From Gillisella vitis (GTDB taxonomy: Bacteria > Pseudomonadota > Alphaproteobacteria > Rhizobiales > Rhizobiaceae): a stretch of DNA of 64,000 bases. Under the pieces are notes generated by a model. It worked only from the letters and a program-made list of their open reading frames with translations. It was not told the origin of the DNA and ran no database searches. A program made the translations under genes and the position numbers. Below are positions 25,312-35,401 of this stretch, one piece after another. The stretch's first letter is position 1. Each line of letters begins with the position of its first letter. The stretch spans positions 120,360 through 184,359 of the forward strand of contig WPHV01000014.1 of NCBI GenBank assembly GCA_009744235.1. Reading direction: 5' to 3'.

Positions 25312-26454
25312 ATGCAGACTATTTTTGAAACATTGCAACATGCCATCGCATGGATGCCGGATTGGGCTGTTTCGCTTTGTGTCCTGCTTCTTGCTTTTCT
25401 GGCGGGCATGTTAATTCAGCGCTTCGGCTTCCGCATCCTGACACGGCTGACGGAAAACCGGGATCTTTTCTGGCGCTCACTGGTGCAGCGCACTCGACGA
25501 CCCTTGCGGCTCGCCATCCTGACCTGGACGCTCTCCATCGGTGTCACGCTTGCACCTTTGAGCGATGCGGCAGCCAGCATCGTGCGCCATGCTCTGCTGC
25601 TGTGCTTCGTCATTGTTGTCGGATGGATGACCCGCACCGCCCTGCATATCTGGGTCACCGTCTATCTTCGCCGCTTCAAGCTTGATGCCGAAGACAATCT
25701 GCTGGCCCGCAAGCACGTCACCCAATCCCGCATCATGGAAAGGGTGGCCGCCACCGGCATCGTCGCCCTTACGGCGGCAGCTGTCTTGATGTCTTTTCCG
25801 GCGGTGCGCCAATATGGGGTCAGCCTGCTGGCTTCGGCGGGTGTTGCGGGTATCGTTCTCGGTCTCGCCTTGCAGCCGATGCTGAAAAATCTGTTTGCCG
25901 GGCTGCAATTGGCCATCACCCAGCCAATCCGCATCGATGACGCGCTGATTGTCGAGGGGGAGTTCGGCCATGTCGAGGAAATAACCGCCACCTATGTGGT
26001 GGTGAAGCTCTGGGATTGGCGAAGACTGGTCCTGCCGCTCAATTATTTCATTGAAAAGCCTTTCCAGAACTGGACCCGCGAAGGCGCGGCATTGATCGGC
26101 ACGGTCATGCTCTACATGGACTATTCCGTTCCGGTCTCCACCCTGCGCCGAAAAACCGAGGATATCGTCAGGTCAGCGCCGTTGTGGGATGGAAATGTCT
26201 TCAACCTCGCCGTCACCGACCTGAAGGATCAGGTGATGGAAATCCGCATTCTGGTGTCGGCCGCCAGCGCCGGAAAGGCTTTCGACCTGCGCTGCTATGT
26301 GCGCGAAAAGCTGATGGACTTCATCCAGAAGGACTATCCCGATGCCTTGCCGCGCCTGCGCATTCACCAGGAAAAGCCAGAGACGTTGAAGGATGGGTCG
26401 TTTCCACCAATGCAGCCCGGTGCAACCGCTCGGCCTCAGAAAATCGACGCCTGA
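25312..26454 (+). CDS. MscS-family mechanosensitive channel
   Basis: 380 residues from the ATG at 25312 (a TTG seven codons earlier is possible). Helices are visible at about residues 15-36 (AVSLCVLLLAFLAGMLI), 66-85, 93-112 (IVRHALLLCFVIVVGWM) and 140-160. The pore-lining helix follows with the MscS motif LLASAGVAGIVLGLALQPML, then NLFAGLQLAITQPIRIDDAL and the beta domain VEGEFGHVEEITATYVVVKL. The cytoplasmic alpha/beta domain ends at about residue 355. It should open under membrane tension and release solutes during hypo-osmotic shock. It is longer than E. coli MscS by two N-terminal helices. It appears monocistronic. Confidence 0.88.
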   Translation: MQTIFETLQHAIAWMPDWAVSLCVLLLAFLAGMLIQRFGFRILTRLTENRDLFWRSLVQRTRRPLRLAILTWTLSIGVTLAPLSDAAASIVRHALLLCFVIVVGWMTRTALHIWVTVYLRRFKLDAEDNLLARKHVTQSRIMERVAATGIVALTAAAVLMSFPAVRQYGVSLLASAGVAGIVLGLALQPMLKNLFAGLQLAITQPIRIDDALIVEGEFGHVEEITATYVVVKLWDWRRLVLPLNYFIEKPFQNWTREGAALIGTVMLYMDYSVPVSTLRRKTEDIVRSAPLWDGNVFNLAVTDLKDQVMEIRILVSAASAGKAFDLRCYVREKLMDFIQKDYPDALPRLRIHQEKPETLKDGSFPPMQPGATARPQKIDA

Positions 26455-26725
26455 CATACGGCGACCGGTAGCCAACAGGCACAACCCTTGTCCGCAATAA
26501 TGGGCCATTCAGCTCCATTTTTCACTCCCGGCCTGATCGAGATCGCAATCCCTGTCCAATTTAAGGAATTCTGCAATCGCCGCCATTGAAGCGCTTGGAT
26601 GTTTTGCAGAAAAATGCAACAACCCCTTCACGCCAGACCCGCTATGAGGCCGGAGCGCTTTCATGCCTTTCGCCACCAGATCCTTCCGGATCGCGGCCGC
26701 GCGCTTTCTGCAGAAAGGACCGAGA

Positions 26726-28153
26726 ATGACCGATAAAATCGTCCCCGTCATCATGGCAGGCGGCAAAGGCACACGGTTGTGGCCACTGTCACGCGCCACC
26801 GCCGCCAAGCAGTTCCTGAAAGTGGTGGGCGAGGAAACGCTTTTTCAGTCCACATTGCAGCGCGTCAGCGATACCAGTGTCTATGAAGCTCCATTGGTCG
26901 TGACCAATGAGGAGTTTCGTTTTTTGGTGGCGGAACAGGCGCGCGAACAGGGCGTGGCGCTTTCGGGCATCCTGCTGGAGCCGGTGGCACGCAACACGGC
27001 AGCCGCCATTGCCGTCGCCGCCCGCGTCGTTGCGGACCGGTTCGGGCCTGATGCGGCCCTGCTCGTGCTGGCGTCCGACCACGCCATCACCGTCGATGCC
27101 GTCTATCTGGCCTCGATCACCGCTGCGGCCACCGCCGCAAGACGCGGCAAGCTTGTCACTTTCGGCATTACTCCGACAGAACCGGCCACCGGCTATGGCT
27201 ATATCGAACTGGGTGCCGATCTCGGCAATGGCGCCCATGCCGTCAGCCGTTTCGTGGAAAAACCGGATGCGCAAAAGGCGCAAGCCCTGATCGATGCCGG
27301 AAATTACTACTGGAACTCCGGCATGTTCCTGTTTTGCGCGACAAACATTATCGACGAGCTGGAACGCTACGCGCCAGAGGTGATGGCCGCCGCGACAGAG
27401 GCCGTTGCCAAGGCCACCAAGGATATCGATTTCATCCGGCTCAATACCGAGGCCTTTACCGCAGCACCTTCGATTTCCCTCGATTATGCGGTGATGGAAA
27501 AAACCGCCAATGCCGCCATCGTTCCCTCCGCCATCCAATGGTCGGATCTCGGCAGCTGGGACGCTGTGTGGAAGATCGGCGAGGCCGATGCCGATGGCAA
27601 TGTCGTCAAGGGCAATGCCACGGTGCATAACACCCGCAATTCACTGGTTATCTCGCGCAACAGCCACATGGCCGTACAGGGCATGGACGGCGTCGCGGTG
27701 ATTGCCAGCGAAGACGCGGTCTTTGTCGGCAGGCTCGACCAGGCCCAGGAGGTCGGCAATCTGGTCAAGCTTCTGGCTGGTAACAAGAAGACGGCGAACC
27801 TCACCGAGACCCACCCGACCTCGCTTCGGCCCTGGGGCGGCTACACGTCGATCCTCAACGGCGACCGGTTCCAGGTGAAACGGCTGTTCGTCCATCCCGA
27901 AAAGAAATTGTCGTTGCAAAAGCACTTCCATCGGTCCGAACACTGGATCTGCGTGCGCGGCACCGCCGAAGTGACGATCAACGACAAGGTGACGATGCTT
28001 TACGAAAACCAGTCGATCTATATTCCGCAAGGGGCGGTGCATCGGCTCGGCAATCCCGGCAAGATCATGCTGGAAATGATCGAAATCCAGACCGGCTCCT
28101 ATCTGGGTGAAGACGACATCGTCCGGCTGGTCGATGAATTTGGGCGGACCTGA
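26726..28153 (+). CDS. Mannose-1-phosphate guanylyltransferase / mannose-6-phosphate isomerase
   Basis: 475 residues from the ATG at 26726, chosen for AAAGGAC upstream and for the family start MTDKIVPVIMAGGKGTRLWP. The N-terminal nucleotidyltransferase domain has VIMAGGKGTRLWPLSRATAA, LLEPVARNTAAAIAVAA, FVEKPD and YYWNSGMFLF. The C-terminal cupin (about 340-475) has TSLRPWGGYTSILNGDRFQV and the metal-binding HRSEHWICVRGTAEV, which is type II phosphomannose isomerase. This bifunctional ManC/AlgA/NoeJ type makes GDP-mannose for surface polysaccharides. No polysaccharide cluster flanks it, so the exact product is open. Confidence 0.92.
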   Translation: MTDKIVPVIMAGGKGTRLWPLSRATAAKQFLKVVGEETLFQSTLQRVSDTSVYEAPLVVTNEEFRFLVAEQAREQGVALSGILLEPVARNTAAAIAVAARVVADRFGPDAALLVLASDHAITVDAVYLASITAAATAARRGKLVTFGITPTEPATGYGYIELGADLGNGAHAVSRFVEKPDAQKAQALIDAGNYYWNSGMFLFCATNIIDELERYAPEVMAAATEAVAKATKDIDFIRLNTEAFTAAPSISLDYAVMEKTANAAIVPSAIQWSDLGSWDAVWKIGEADADGNVVKGNATVHNTRNSLVISRNSHMAVQGMDGVAVIASEDAVFVGRLDQAQEVGNLVKLLAGNKKTANLTETHPTSLRPWGGYTSILNGDRFQVKRLFVHPEKKLSLQKHFHRSEHWICVRGTAEVTINDKVTMLYENQSIYIPQGAVHRLGNPGKIMLEMIEIQTGSYLGEDDIVRLVDEFGRT

Positions 28154-28222
28154 GGGATTTTAATGAGGTTGGACACGCTAGGCGGCTCGCCCTACCGTCG
28201 AACATTCCTCTGCTGAAGACAA

Positions 28223-28245
28223 ATCCTCGGGACAAGCCCGAGGAT
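28223..28245. repeat. Isolated RIME half-palindrome
   Basis: ATCCTCGGG-ACAAG-CCCGAGGAT is the same hairpin as one end of the RIME-like elements at 943-1078 and 60430-60540, here without the partner palindrome. Confidence 0.6.
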
Positions 28246-28426
28246 GAGGCTATGGAGTCATCCCTGAGCACAGATGCCAACAACCGTGGCTCGGGCGACG
28301 GTTTGCAGCCTCTCAAAACACTGCCTACCAAATTCCCAAGAAGCTGACTTGCTTTATTTCTGTGCATTGCACAAGATCAGGCACAATCAGAATGGCATTA
28401 GGTCCGGATCACGGACGAGGGGTTTC

Positions 28427-31400
28427 ATGGCGATCAAGGCAAGCATTTATCATCTCACCCATTATAAATATGACACGCCGATCCGCCTGGGGCCGCAGAT
28501 CATTCGCCTGAAACCGGCGGCCCATTCCAGAACCAAGGTTCTGAGCCACTCCCTCAAGGTCACCCCCGAAAACCACTTCGTCAATCTCCAGCAGGACCCT
28601 TACGGCAATTATCTGGCCCGTTTCGTGTTTCCCGATCCGGTTACCGAGTTTAAGATCGAGGTCGATCTCACCGCCGATATGAGCATCTACAATCCCTTCG
28701 ATTTCTTCACGGAGGAAGAGGCCGTCACCTGGCCCTTCGAATACCCGGAGGATATCAGCGAGGATCTGGCGATCTACAAAAAGCCGGAGCCGGACAGCCC
28801 CGCCCTCGACGCCTATCTCAAGACCCTGGACATAACGCCGGGCCAAGGCACGGTCGATATGATCGTCGGGCTCAATGCCCGCCTGCAAAGCGAAATCGGC
28901 TATGTGATCCGCCTGGAGCCGGGCGTACAGACACCGGATGAAACGCTGACCTCGGCGCGCGGCTCCTGCCGCGATACCAGCTGGCTGCTGGTGCAGATCC
29001 TGCGACATCTGGGCTTTGCCGCCCGCTTCGTCTCCGGCTATCTGATCCAGCTGAAACCCGATCTGGAAGCGCTGGATGGACCTTCCGGCACCAAGGTGGA
29101 TTTCACCGACCTGCATGCCTGGGCGGAAGCCTATATTCCCGGCGCCGGTTGGATTGGCCTTGACCCGACCTCCGGCCTGATGACCGGCGAAAGCCATATT
29201 CCGCTGGCCGCCACGCCGCATTACAAAAACGCCGCGCCGATTTCCGGCGGCTATTTCGGGCAAGCCAAGACCGATTTCGATTTCGACATGAAGGTGACAC
29301 GGGTTGCCGAGCATCCGCGCATCACCAAGCCATTTTCCGATGAAAGCTGGGAAGCGCTGAACGCGCTTGGCCTGAAGGTCGATGGTGATCTGAAGGCCCA
29401 TGACGTGCGCCTGACCATGGGCGGCGAGCCGACCTTTGTATCGATCGACGATTTCCAGTCGGCGGAATGGAATACCGATGCGGTTGGCCCGACCAAGCGG
29501 GCGCTGGCCGATCAGTTGATCCGCAAGCTGCGTACCCGCTTTGCCCCCGGCGGCTTCCTGCATTACGGGCAGGGCAAATGGTATCCGGGCGAAAGCCTGC
29601 CACGCTGGACCTTCTCGCTCTACTGGCGCAAGGACGGCAAGCCGATCTGGCATAATCCGGAGCTGATTGCCACGGAGACAGCCGATACCAATGTGAGCCA
29701 TGAGCAGGCCCAGGCGCTGATGGCCGGCATTGCCACCGAGCTGGAGATCGAGCCGGACATGATCCTGCCGGCCTATGAAGATCCCGCAGCCTGGATCATC
29801 AAGGAAGGCAGCCTGCCGGAAAATGTCGATCCGTCCAATTCCAAGCTGGAAAGCCCGGAAGAGCGCGCCCGCATCGCCAAGGTGTTCGAGCGCGGTTTGA
29901 CGATCCCGACCGGCTATATCCTGCCGGTCCAGGCCTGGAACGCCAAGGCCAGCGGTCGGCGCTGGATCAGCGAGAAATGGCGCACCCGGCGCGGCAAGAT
30001 CTTCCTCATTCCAGGCGACAGTCCCGTTGGCTTTCGTATGCCCCTCGGCACCCTGCCCTACGTGCCGCCCTCGCAATATCCCTATATCCACACGGCTGAC
30101 CCGTCCATCCCACGCACACCGCTGCCGGATTTCGGCCCGGATGCCCGCGAAGGCCGGGCGCTGTCGGAAGCCTCGCGCAAGACCAGCGACAGCCAGCAGG
30201 ACCGCAACGAACAGAATATTGCCGGATCGGCTGGGGATATCACCGGCGCGGTGCGCACGGCCATGAGCGTCGAGCCGCGCGATGGCCGGCTGTGCGTCTT
30301 CATGCCACCGGTGGAGCGGATCGAGGACTATCTGGAACTGGTGGCTGCCGCCGAGACCGCAGCGCGCAATCTTGGCCTGGCGATCCATATCGAAGGCTAT
30401 GCGCCACCGCAGGACGAGCGCATCAATGTCATTCGCGTCGCGCCCGATCCAGGCGTCATCGAGGTGAATATCCACCCCGCCGATAGCTGGCAGGATTGCG
30501 TGGCCACCACCGATATCATCTATGAAGAGGCCCGCCAGACGCGGCTTGGCGCCGACAAGTTCATGATCGACGGCCGCCATACCGGCACCGGCGGTGGCAA
30601 CCACGTGGTGGTTGGCGGCGCCAATCCCGGCGACAGCCCGTTCCTGCGTCGCCCGGATCTGCTGAAAAGCCTGGTCCTGCATTGGCAGCGCCATCCGGCT
30701 TTGTCCTATATGTTCTCGGGCATGTTCATTGGCCCGACCAGCCAGGCGCCGCGCTTTGACGAGGCCCGCCATGATACGCTCTATGAGCTGGAAATCGCGC
30801 TGGCCCAGATACCCATGCCGGGCAATGGAACTCTGCCGCCCCTGCCCTGGCTGGTTGACCGGCTGTTTCGCAACCTGCTGACCGATGTCACCGGCAACAC
30901 CCATCGCTCGGAAATCTGCATCGACAAGCTGTTTTCGCCGGATGGGCCAACAGGCAGACTGGGTCTGGTTGAGTTCCGTGGCTTTGAAATGCCGCCGAAT
31001 GCCCGCATGTCGCTGGCCCAGCAATTGCTGGTGCGGGCGCTGATTGCGCGGTTCTGGAAGAACCCGATTGGTGGAAATTTCGTGCGCTGGGGTACGGCGC
31101 TGCACGACCGCTTCATGCTGCCGCATTATCTCTGGCAGGATTTTCTCGAAGTGTTGTCCGACCTGCGCGAACACGGTTTCGATTTCAAGCCGGAATGGTT
31201 TGCCGCTCAGCTGGAATTCCGCTTCCCCTTCGTCGGACAGGTGGAATACCAAGACAGCAAGCTGGAGCTGCGCCAGGCACTGGAGCCCTGGCATGTGATG
31301 GGCGAGGAAGGTGCCATCGGCGGTACGGTGCGCTATGTCGATAGTTCCGTCGAGCGTTTGCAGGTCAAGCTGGAGACCGCCAATCCCGACCGTTACACCA

Positions 31401-31771
31401 TTGCCTGCAATGGCCGCCGCCTGCCGCTGAAGAGCAGCGGCACCAATGGCGTCGCCGTCGCCGGGGTCCGCTACAAGGCCTGGCAACCGGCATCAGGCCT
31501 GCATCCGGTGCTGCCTGTAAACACACCGCTAACATTCGACGTTTATGATATATGGACAGGGCGGTCGATCGGTGGTTGTGTGTATCATGTCGCGCATCCC
31601 GGTGGTCGCAGTTATGATACTTTCCCTGTGAATGGCAATGAAGCGGAGGCTAGGCGGCTTGCGCGGTTCGAACCCTGGGGTCATACAGCCGGTTCTTATC
31701 CGCTGTGGCCGGAAACCGTCTCGCCGGAATTTCCGCACACATTGGATTTGCGGCGACCACACGGGATCTAA
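28427..31771 (+). CDS. Large transglutaminase-like protein with DUF2126 domain
   Basis: 1114 residues from the ATG at 28427 (GAGGGG upstream; the frame opens at 28274 but that part is intergenic in character). An N-terminal beta domain ([20 protein letters not shown]) precedes a transglutaminase core with the full catalytic triad: Cys181 in [20 protein letters not shown], His230 in [17 protein letters not shown], Asp246 in [13 protein letters not shown]. From about residue 300 to the end is DUF2126 ([60 protein letters not shown]), related to gamma-glutamylcysteine-ligase-like enzymes. Comparative work predicts that such proteins work with ATP-grasp/alpha-E partners in peptide or amide bond chemistry. 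It is the first gene of that operon. Confidence 0.88.
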   Translation: MAIKASIYHLTHYKYDTPIRLGPQIIRLKPAAHSRTKVLSHSLKVTPENHFVNLQQDPYGNYLARFVFPDPVTEFKIEVDLTADMSIYNPFDFFTEEEAVTWPFEYPEDISEDLAIYKKPEPDSPALDAYLKTLDITPGQGTVDMIVGLNARLQSEIGYVIRLEPGVQTPDETLTSARGSCRDTSWLLVQILRHLGFAARFVSGYLIQLKPDLEALDGPSGTKVDFTDLHAWAEAYIPGAGWIGLDPTSGLMTGESHIPLAATPHYKNAAPISGGYFGQAKTDFDFDMKVTRVAEHPRITKPFSDESWEALNALGLKVDGDLKAHDVRLTMGGEPTFVSIDDFQSAEWNTDAVGPTKRALADQLIRKLRTRFAPGGFLHYGQGKWYPGESLPRWTFSLYWRKDGKPIWHNPELIATETADTNVSHEQAQALMAGIATELEIEPDMILPAYEDPAAWIIKEGSLPENVDPSNSKLESPEERARIAKVFERGLTIPTGYILPVQAWNAKASGRRWISEKWRTRRGKIFLIPGDSPVGFRMPLGTLPYVPPSQYPYIHTADPSIPRTPLPDFGPDAREGRALSEASRKTSDSQQDRNEQNIAGSAGDITGAVRTAMSVEPRDGRLCVFMPPVERIEDYLELVAAAETAARNLGLAIHIEGYAPPQDERINVIRVAPDPGVIEVNIHPADSWQDCVATTDIIYEEARQTRLGADKFMIDGRHTGTGGGNHVVVGGANPGDSPFLRRPDLLKSLVLHWQRHPALSYMFSGMFIGPTSQAPRFDEARHDTLYELEIALAQIPMPGNGTLPPLPWLVDRLFRNLLTDVTGNTHRSEICIDKLFSPDGPTGRLGLVEFRGFEMPPNARMSLAQQLLVRALIARFWKNPIGGNFVRWGTALHDRFMLPHYLWQDFLEVLSDLREHGFDFKPEWFAAQLEFRFPFVGQVEYQDSKLELRQALEPWHVMGEEGAIGGTVRYVDSSVERLQVKLETANPDRYTIACNGRRLPLKSSGTNGVAVAGVRYKAWQPASGLHPVLPVNTPLTFDVYDIWTGRSIGGCVYHVAHPGGRSYDTFPVNGNEAEARRLARFEPWGHTAGSYPLWPETVSPEFPHTLDLRRPHGI

Positions 31772-31773
31772 GC

Positions 31774-31887
31774 ATGTCGCATAAAAGTGTACAGCGGTTT
31801 TATGAAGACGACATGCGCCAACAAGAAGCTATGTCGCGTAAAAGTGTGAAACGGTTTTACGAAGACGACATGCTTCGGCAGGAATAG
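31774..31887 (+). CDS. 37-residue peptide made of two tandem 18-residue repeats
   Basis: The frame starts ATG two bases after the upstream stop (TAA-GC-ATG) and ends TAG two bases before the ATP-grasp gene. It encodes MSHKSVQRFYEDDMRQQE, one Ala, then MSRKSVKRFYEDDMLRQE. Of 18 codons, three differ only synonymously and four change the residue. The FYEDDM core and most of KSV-RFYEDDM are identical. The unit has a basic N-half and an acidic C-half. RBS support is weak (CGGGAT), as expected for translational coupling. I do not recognise the family. Position inside an ATP-grasp/transglutaminase operon makes a modified or ligated substrate peptide plausible, which is inference. Confidence 0.6.
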   Translation: MSHKSVQRFYEDDMRQQEAMSRKSVKRFYEDDMLRQE

Positions 31888-31889
31888 AG

Positions 31890-34304
31890 ATGACCAAGCG
31901 TACGGCCATTGAGATGGACAGGCTGGAGAAGGACCCCGGAGCGGCATTTGCCGATGGCTACCGGGCCTTGCCCGGTGCTGCCGACGAAATGCTGGACCGG
32001 GATGGCAAGATCCGTCCGGTCTGGCAGAATTTCGTCGCCGCCATCAACGGCATGGATGAAGAGCAATTGCACGAGCGCTTTGCCCGTGCCGACCGCTATC
32101 TGCGCGATGCCGGGGTCTTCTACCGCGCCTATGGGTCTGCCGGTCCCACCGAACGGGCCTGGCCGTTTTCCCATATTCCGGTGTTGATCGCCGATGCCGA
32201 ATGGCAGGTTCTGGCGCGCGGGCTGGTGCAGCGGGCCGAATTGCTGGAACAGGTTGTCGCCGATATCTACAGTGATAACCGGCTGGTGCAGGAAGGCTTC
32301 ATTCCGCCCGCACTGATTGCCGCCAATGGTGAATTTCTGCGGCCGCTGGTCGGGGTAAAGCCTGCGGGTGGCCATTACCTGCATTTCTGTTCCTTCGAGA
32401 TCGGCCGTGGGCCAGATGGTGCCTGGTGGGTGCTGGCCGACCGCACGCAGGCCCCCTCCGGCGCCGGATTTGCGCTGGAAAACCGGGTAGCCACGGCGCG
32501 AGCCTTTTCCGATATCTATGCCGAAACCCATGTCCACCGGCTTGCCTCGTTCTTCGGGGCATTTCGTGATGCGCTTCAAGGCCATAAGCAAAGCCCTGAT
32601 GACCGGATCGCCGTGCTGTCCCCCGGCCCGGCCAATGAAACCTATTTCGAACATGCCTATATTGCCCGCTATCTCGGCATCATGCTGCTGGAGGGCGAGG
32701 ATCTGACTGTGGTCAACGGCAAGGTGATGGTGCGCACCGTGGCCGGGCTGAAACCGATCGGGGTGCTGTGGCGCCGTCTGGATGCGGCCTTTGCCGATCC
32801 GCTGGAACTGAACCAGCTCAGCCATATCGGCACGCCGGGCGTGGTCCAGGCACTGCGCAATCAGGCAGTTACCTTCGTCAACGCGCTTGGTTCCGGCATT
32901 CTCGAAACCCGGGCCTTGATGGCTTTTCTGCCGACCATCTGTCGCCATATGTTGGGCGAGGACCTGTTGCTGCCTTCGATTGCCACCTGGTGGTGCGGGC
33001 AAAAACAGGAACGCGACCATGTGGCCCGCAATATCGAGAAAATGGTGATCGGCCCGGCCTATTCGCGCCAGCCGTTTTTCGATGACAACAGGCAATCGGT
33101 CCTGGGCGCAACCCTGCGGGAAACCGCCCAGCACTCGATTGCCAGCTGGCTGGAAACCGACGGCGCCAAGCTGGTCGGCCAGGAAGCCGTGACGCTGTCG
33201 ACCACTCCCGCCATGGTCGATGGCAGGCTACAGCCGAGACCGATGAGCCTGCGGGTATTTGCGGCCCGCACCAGGGACGGCTGGCAGATCATGCCGGGCG
33301 GGTTCGGGCGGATCGGCAGCGGCAGCGATGTGGCGGCGATGGCCATGCAGGCTGGCGGGTCCGCTGCCGATGTGTGGATCGTTTCCGAAAAGCCGGTCGA
33401 GCGGATCACGCTGCTGCCAGCCGAAGAACAATTTACCCGCAACATGCCGGGCAGCCTGCCCAGCCGCGCCGCCGACAATCTGTTCTGGCTTGGCCGCTAT
33501 ATCGAACGGGCCGAAGGTGCGCTCAGAATTCTGCGCGCCTGGAATGCCCGCTTTGCCGAAACAGCTGATCCGAAACAGCCGCTTCTGGCCTTTGTCAGCG
33601 AATATTTGGAAGCGCTGGACATCGATACCGACCAGGGCGTGCCGGAAAGCCTGCTCGGCAATATCAACAGCGCCGTCTATTCAGCCAGCAATATCCGCGA
33701 CCGATTCTCGCCGGATGGATGGCTGGCGCTGAATGATCTCGCCAAGACCGCACGCCGCTTCCACGAAAAGATCAAACCCGGCGACGACGCCTCGCATGCC
33801 ATGACCATCCTGCTGCGCAAGCTGGCGGGTTTTGCCGGTCTGGTGCATGAAAACATGTATCGCTTCACCGGCTGGCGTTTCCTCGCCATCGGCCGCTATC
33901 TGGAACGCGGCATGCATATGACCCGGTTGCTTGGCCATATGGCGGGGCAGGACGCACCAGACGGCGCGCTCGACATGCTGCTGGAGATCGGTGACAACGT
34001 CATGACCCATCGGCGGCGCTATAATGTCAACACCGCCCACCTGACCGTGACCGATCTTCTGGCGCTCGACCCACTCAACCCGCGCTCCATCCTGTTCCAG
34101 CTCAACGAGATCCACAACGAAGTGGAACAATTGCCCAATGCCAAGGTCAACGGCCAGATGTCGCGCTTCCTGCGTGAAACCGTGCGGCTGCATTCGAGCG
34201 TGGCGGTGATGACGCCGGAAATGATGACGCCTGAGATCTACAATCATCTGGAAAAAGAACTGGAATTGCTGTCTGATCTTCTGGCGCAAACCTATCTCGG
34301 ATGA
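31890..34304 (+). CDS. Circularly permuted ATP-grasp protein fused to alpha-E domain
   Basis: 804 residues, ATG preceded by AGGAATAGAG. Residues about 70-470 are the circularly permuted type 2 ATP-grasp region (ILVIADAEWQ-like VLIADAEWQVLARGLVQRAE, YLHFCSFEIGRGPDGAWWVL, FALENRVATARAF, LKPIGVLWRRLDAAFADPLE, VNALGSGILETRALMAFLP). From about residue 505 to the end is the all-helical alpha-E domain (LPSRAADNLFWLGRYIERAE, FRFTGW-type YRFTGWRFLAIGRYLERGMH, DPLNPRSILFQLNEIHNEVE). Separate proteins carry these domains in other bacteria; fusion is common in rhizobia. ATP-grasp enzymes join carboxylates to amines. Partner transglutaminases flank it on both sides and the next gene overlaps by four bases. 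Confidence 0.88.
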   Translation: MTKRTAIEMDRLEKDPGAAFADGYRALPGAADEMLDRDGKIRPVWQNFVAAINGMDEEQLHERFARADRYLRDAGVFYRAYGSAGPTERAWPFSHIPVLIADAEWQVLARGLVQRAELLEQVVADIYSDNRLVQEGFIPPALIAANGEFLRPLVGVKPAGGHYLHFCSFEIGRGPDGAWWVLADRTQAPSGAGFALENRVATARAFSDIYAETHVHRLASFFGAFRDALQGHKQSPDDRIAVLSPGPANETYFEHAYIARYLGIMLLEGEDLTVVNGKVMVRTVAGLKPIGVLWRRLDAAFADPLELNQLSHIGTPGVVQALRNQAVTFVNALGSGILETRALMAFLPTICRHMLGEDLLLPSIATWWCGQKQERDHVARNIEKMVIGPAYSRQPFFDDNRQSVLGATLRETAQHSIASWLETDGAKLVGQEAVTLSTTPAMVDGRLQPRPMSLRVFAARTRDGWQIMPGGFGRIGSGSDVAAMAMQAGGSAADVWIVSEKPVERITLLPAEEQFTRNMPGSLPSRAADNLFWLGRYIERAEGALRILRAWNARFAETADPKQPLLAFVSEYLEALDIDTDQGVPESLLGNINSAVYSASNIRDRFSPDGWLALNDLAKTARRFHEKIKPGDDASHAMTILLRKLAGFAGLVHENMYRFTGWRFLAIGRYLERGMHMTRLLGHMAGQDAPDGALDMLLEIGDNVMTHRRRYNVNTAHLTVTDLLALDPLNPRSILFQLNEIHNEVEQLPNAKVNGQMSRFLRETVRLHSSVAVMTPEMMTPEIYNHLEKELELLSDLLAQTYLG

Positions 34305-35197
34305 GCAGAGACCTATCGATGCTATACGATCTGACACTGCACATGGGCTATGATTACGACGTGGCGGCGGCTGGCGGACGCCACATCCTGCGCATCATGC
34401 CGATCTCGCTGCCGGAGCGGCAAAGGCTGATTGCCGGTTCGATTTCCATCGAGCCGCAGCCGGATGAGCGTACCGGCTTTGCCGATTTTTTCGCGCATCC
34501 CACTACGACTTTCGCCTATCGCTCTTCCCATGACAAACTGGATATTCGCCTTCAGGCCCGTATCCAGGTGGATAGCCAGCCATTCACCGCGGATTTTTCG
34601 CCACTGCCCGAACGGCTTGCCGTCGAGCTTTTCGAATATTGGTCGCTGGAGCCAGCCTCCCCGCATCATTTCACCGGATCGAGCCCACGGCTGCCTGAAA
34701 ACCCCGATATTGCCGCCTACGCCCGCTCCGTCGTGAAGCCCGGCATGACGGTGCGCCAGATTGCCGAACAGCTTTGCGCCCGCATCCACAAGGATTTCAA
34801 ATACGACCCCAAGGCCACCACTGTCGATACCACCCCGAAACAGGCCTTCGCGCTGAAAAAGGGGGTCTGTCAGGATTTTTCCCATATCATGATCGTGGCA
34901 TTGCGCAGCCTCGGCATTCCCTCGGGCTATGTCAGCGGCTTCCTGCGCACCATTCCGCCACCGGGCAAGGAACGGCTGGCCGGCGCCGACGCCATGCATG
35001 CCTGGGTCAGGGTCTGGTGCGGCAAGACCGTCGGCTGGGTCGAGCTTGACCCGACCAATAATATCGCCGCCGGCACCGACCATGTCGTCGTCGCCTATGG
35101 CCGAGACTATTCCGATGTCGCCCCTGTCATCGGCATGCTGAAAGGCTATGGCAGCCACACGACCGTCCAGGCGGTGGACCTCATTCCGATTGGCTGA
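34301..35197 (+). CDS. Transglutaminase-family cysteine protease/ligase, small form
   Basis: 298 residues, starting ATGA over the stop of the ATP-grasp gene; a second in-frame ATG lies six codons on (34319). An N-terminal beta domain (MLYDLTLHMGYDYDVAAAGG and RHILRIMPISLPERQR) is followed by a transglutaminase core with Cys190 in LKKGVCQDFSHIMIVALRSL, His233 in GADAMHAWVRVWCGKTVGWV and Asp250 in LDPTNN. No signal peptide is present, so action is cytoplasmic. It closes the operon of transglutaminase-DUF2126, small repeat peptide, ATP-grasp/alpha-E and this gene. These proteins could cut or reverse the amide bonds made by the ATP-grasp enzyme, which is inference from published genome-context analyses. 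Confidence 0.88.
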   Translation: MSRDLSMLYDLTLHMGYDYDVAAAGGRHILRIMPISLPERQRLIAGSISIEPQPDERTGFADFFAHPTTTFAYRSSHDKLDIRLQARIQVDSQPFTADFSPLPERLAVELFEYWSLEPASPHHFTGSSPRLPENPDIAAYARSVVKPGMTVRQIAEQLCARIHKDFKYDPKATTVDTTPKQAFALKKGVCQDFSHIMIVALRSLGIPSGYVSGFLRTIPPPGKERLAGADAMHAWVRVWCGKTVGWVELDPTNNIAAGTDHVVVAYGRDYSDVAPVIGMLKGYGSHTTVQAVDLIPIG

Positions 35198-35401
35198 CGA
35201 GGCGAGTATAACCGCCGTTTCGACCGCACTATTTCAGGAATAGGTTGCATTTGAGCAACCCCATTAAGCCAGTTGCAAGCAGTGTGTCCTATCAATCCAT
35301 CAGCAGCGATGCGGATCGTCAAGCCACGGTCCTGTTGCAGGAAACACGACCGGTGCTTTCGTTTCGTTGAAGAGATGACAAGTGCCGGATCAACGTCACG
35401 G

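Noticed and set aside
28409-31486. 1025-residue open frame on the minus strand
   Set aside because: Exact antisense of the transglutaminase-DUF2126 gene. His/Gln/Arg/Gly-rich composition typical of GC-rich shadow frames, no family motif, no RBS.
31857-33134. 425-residue minus-strand frame
   Set aside because: Antisense of the ATP-grasp/alpha-E gene.
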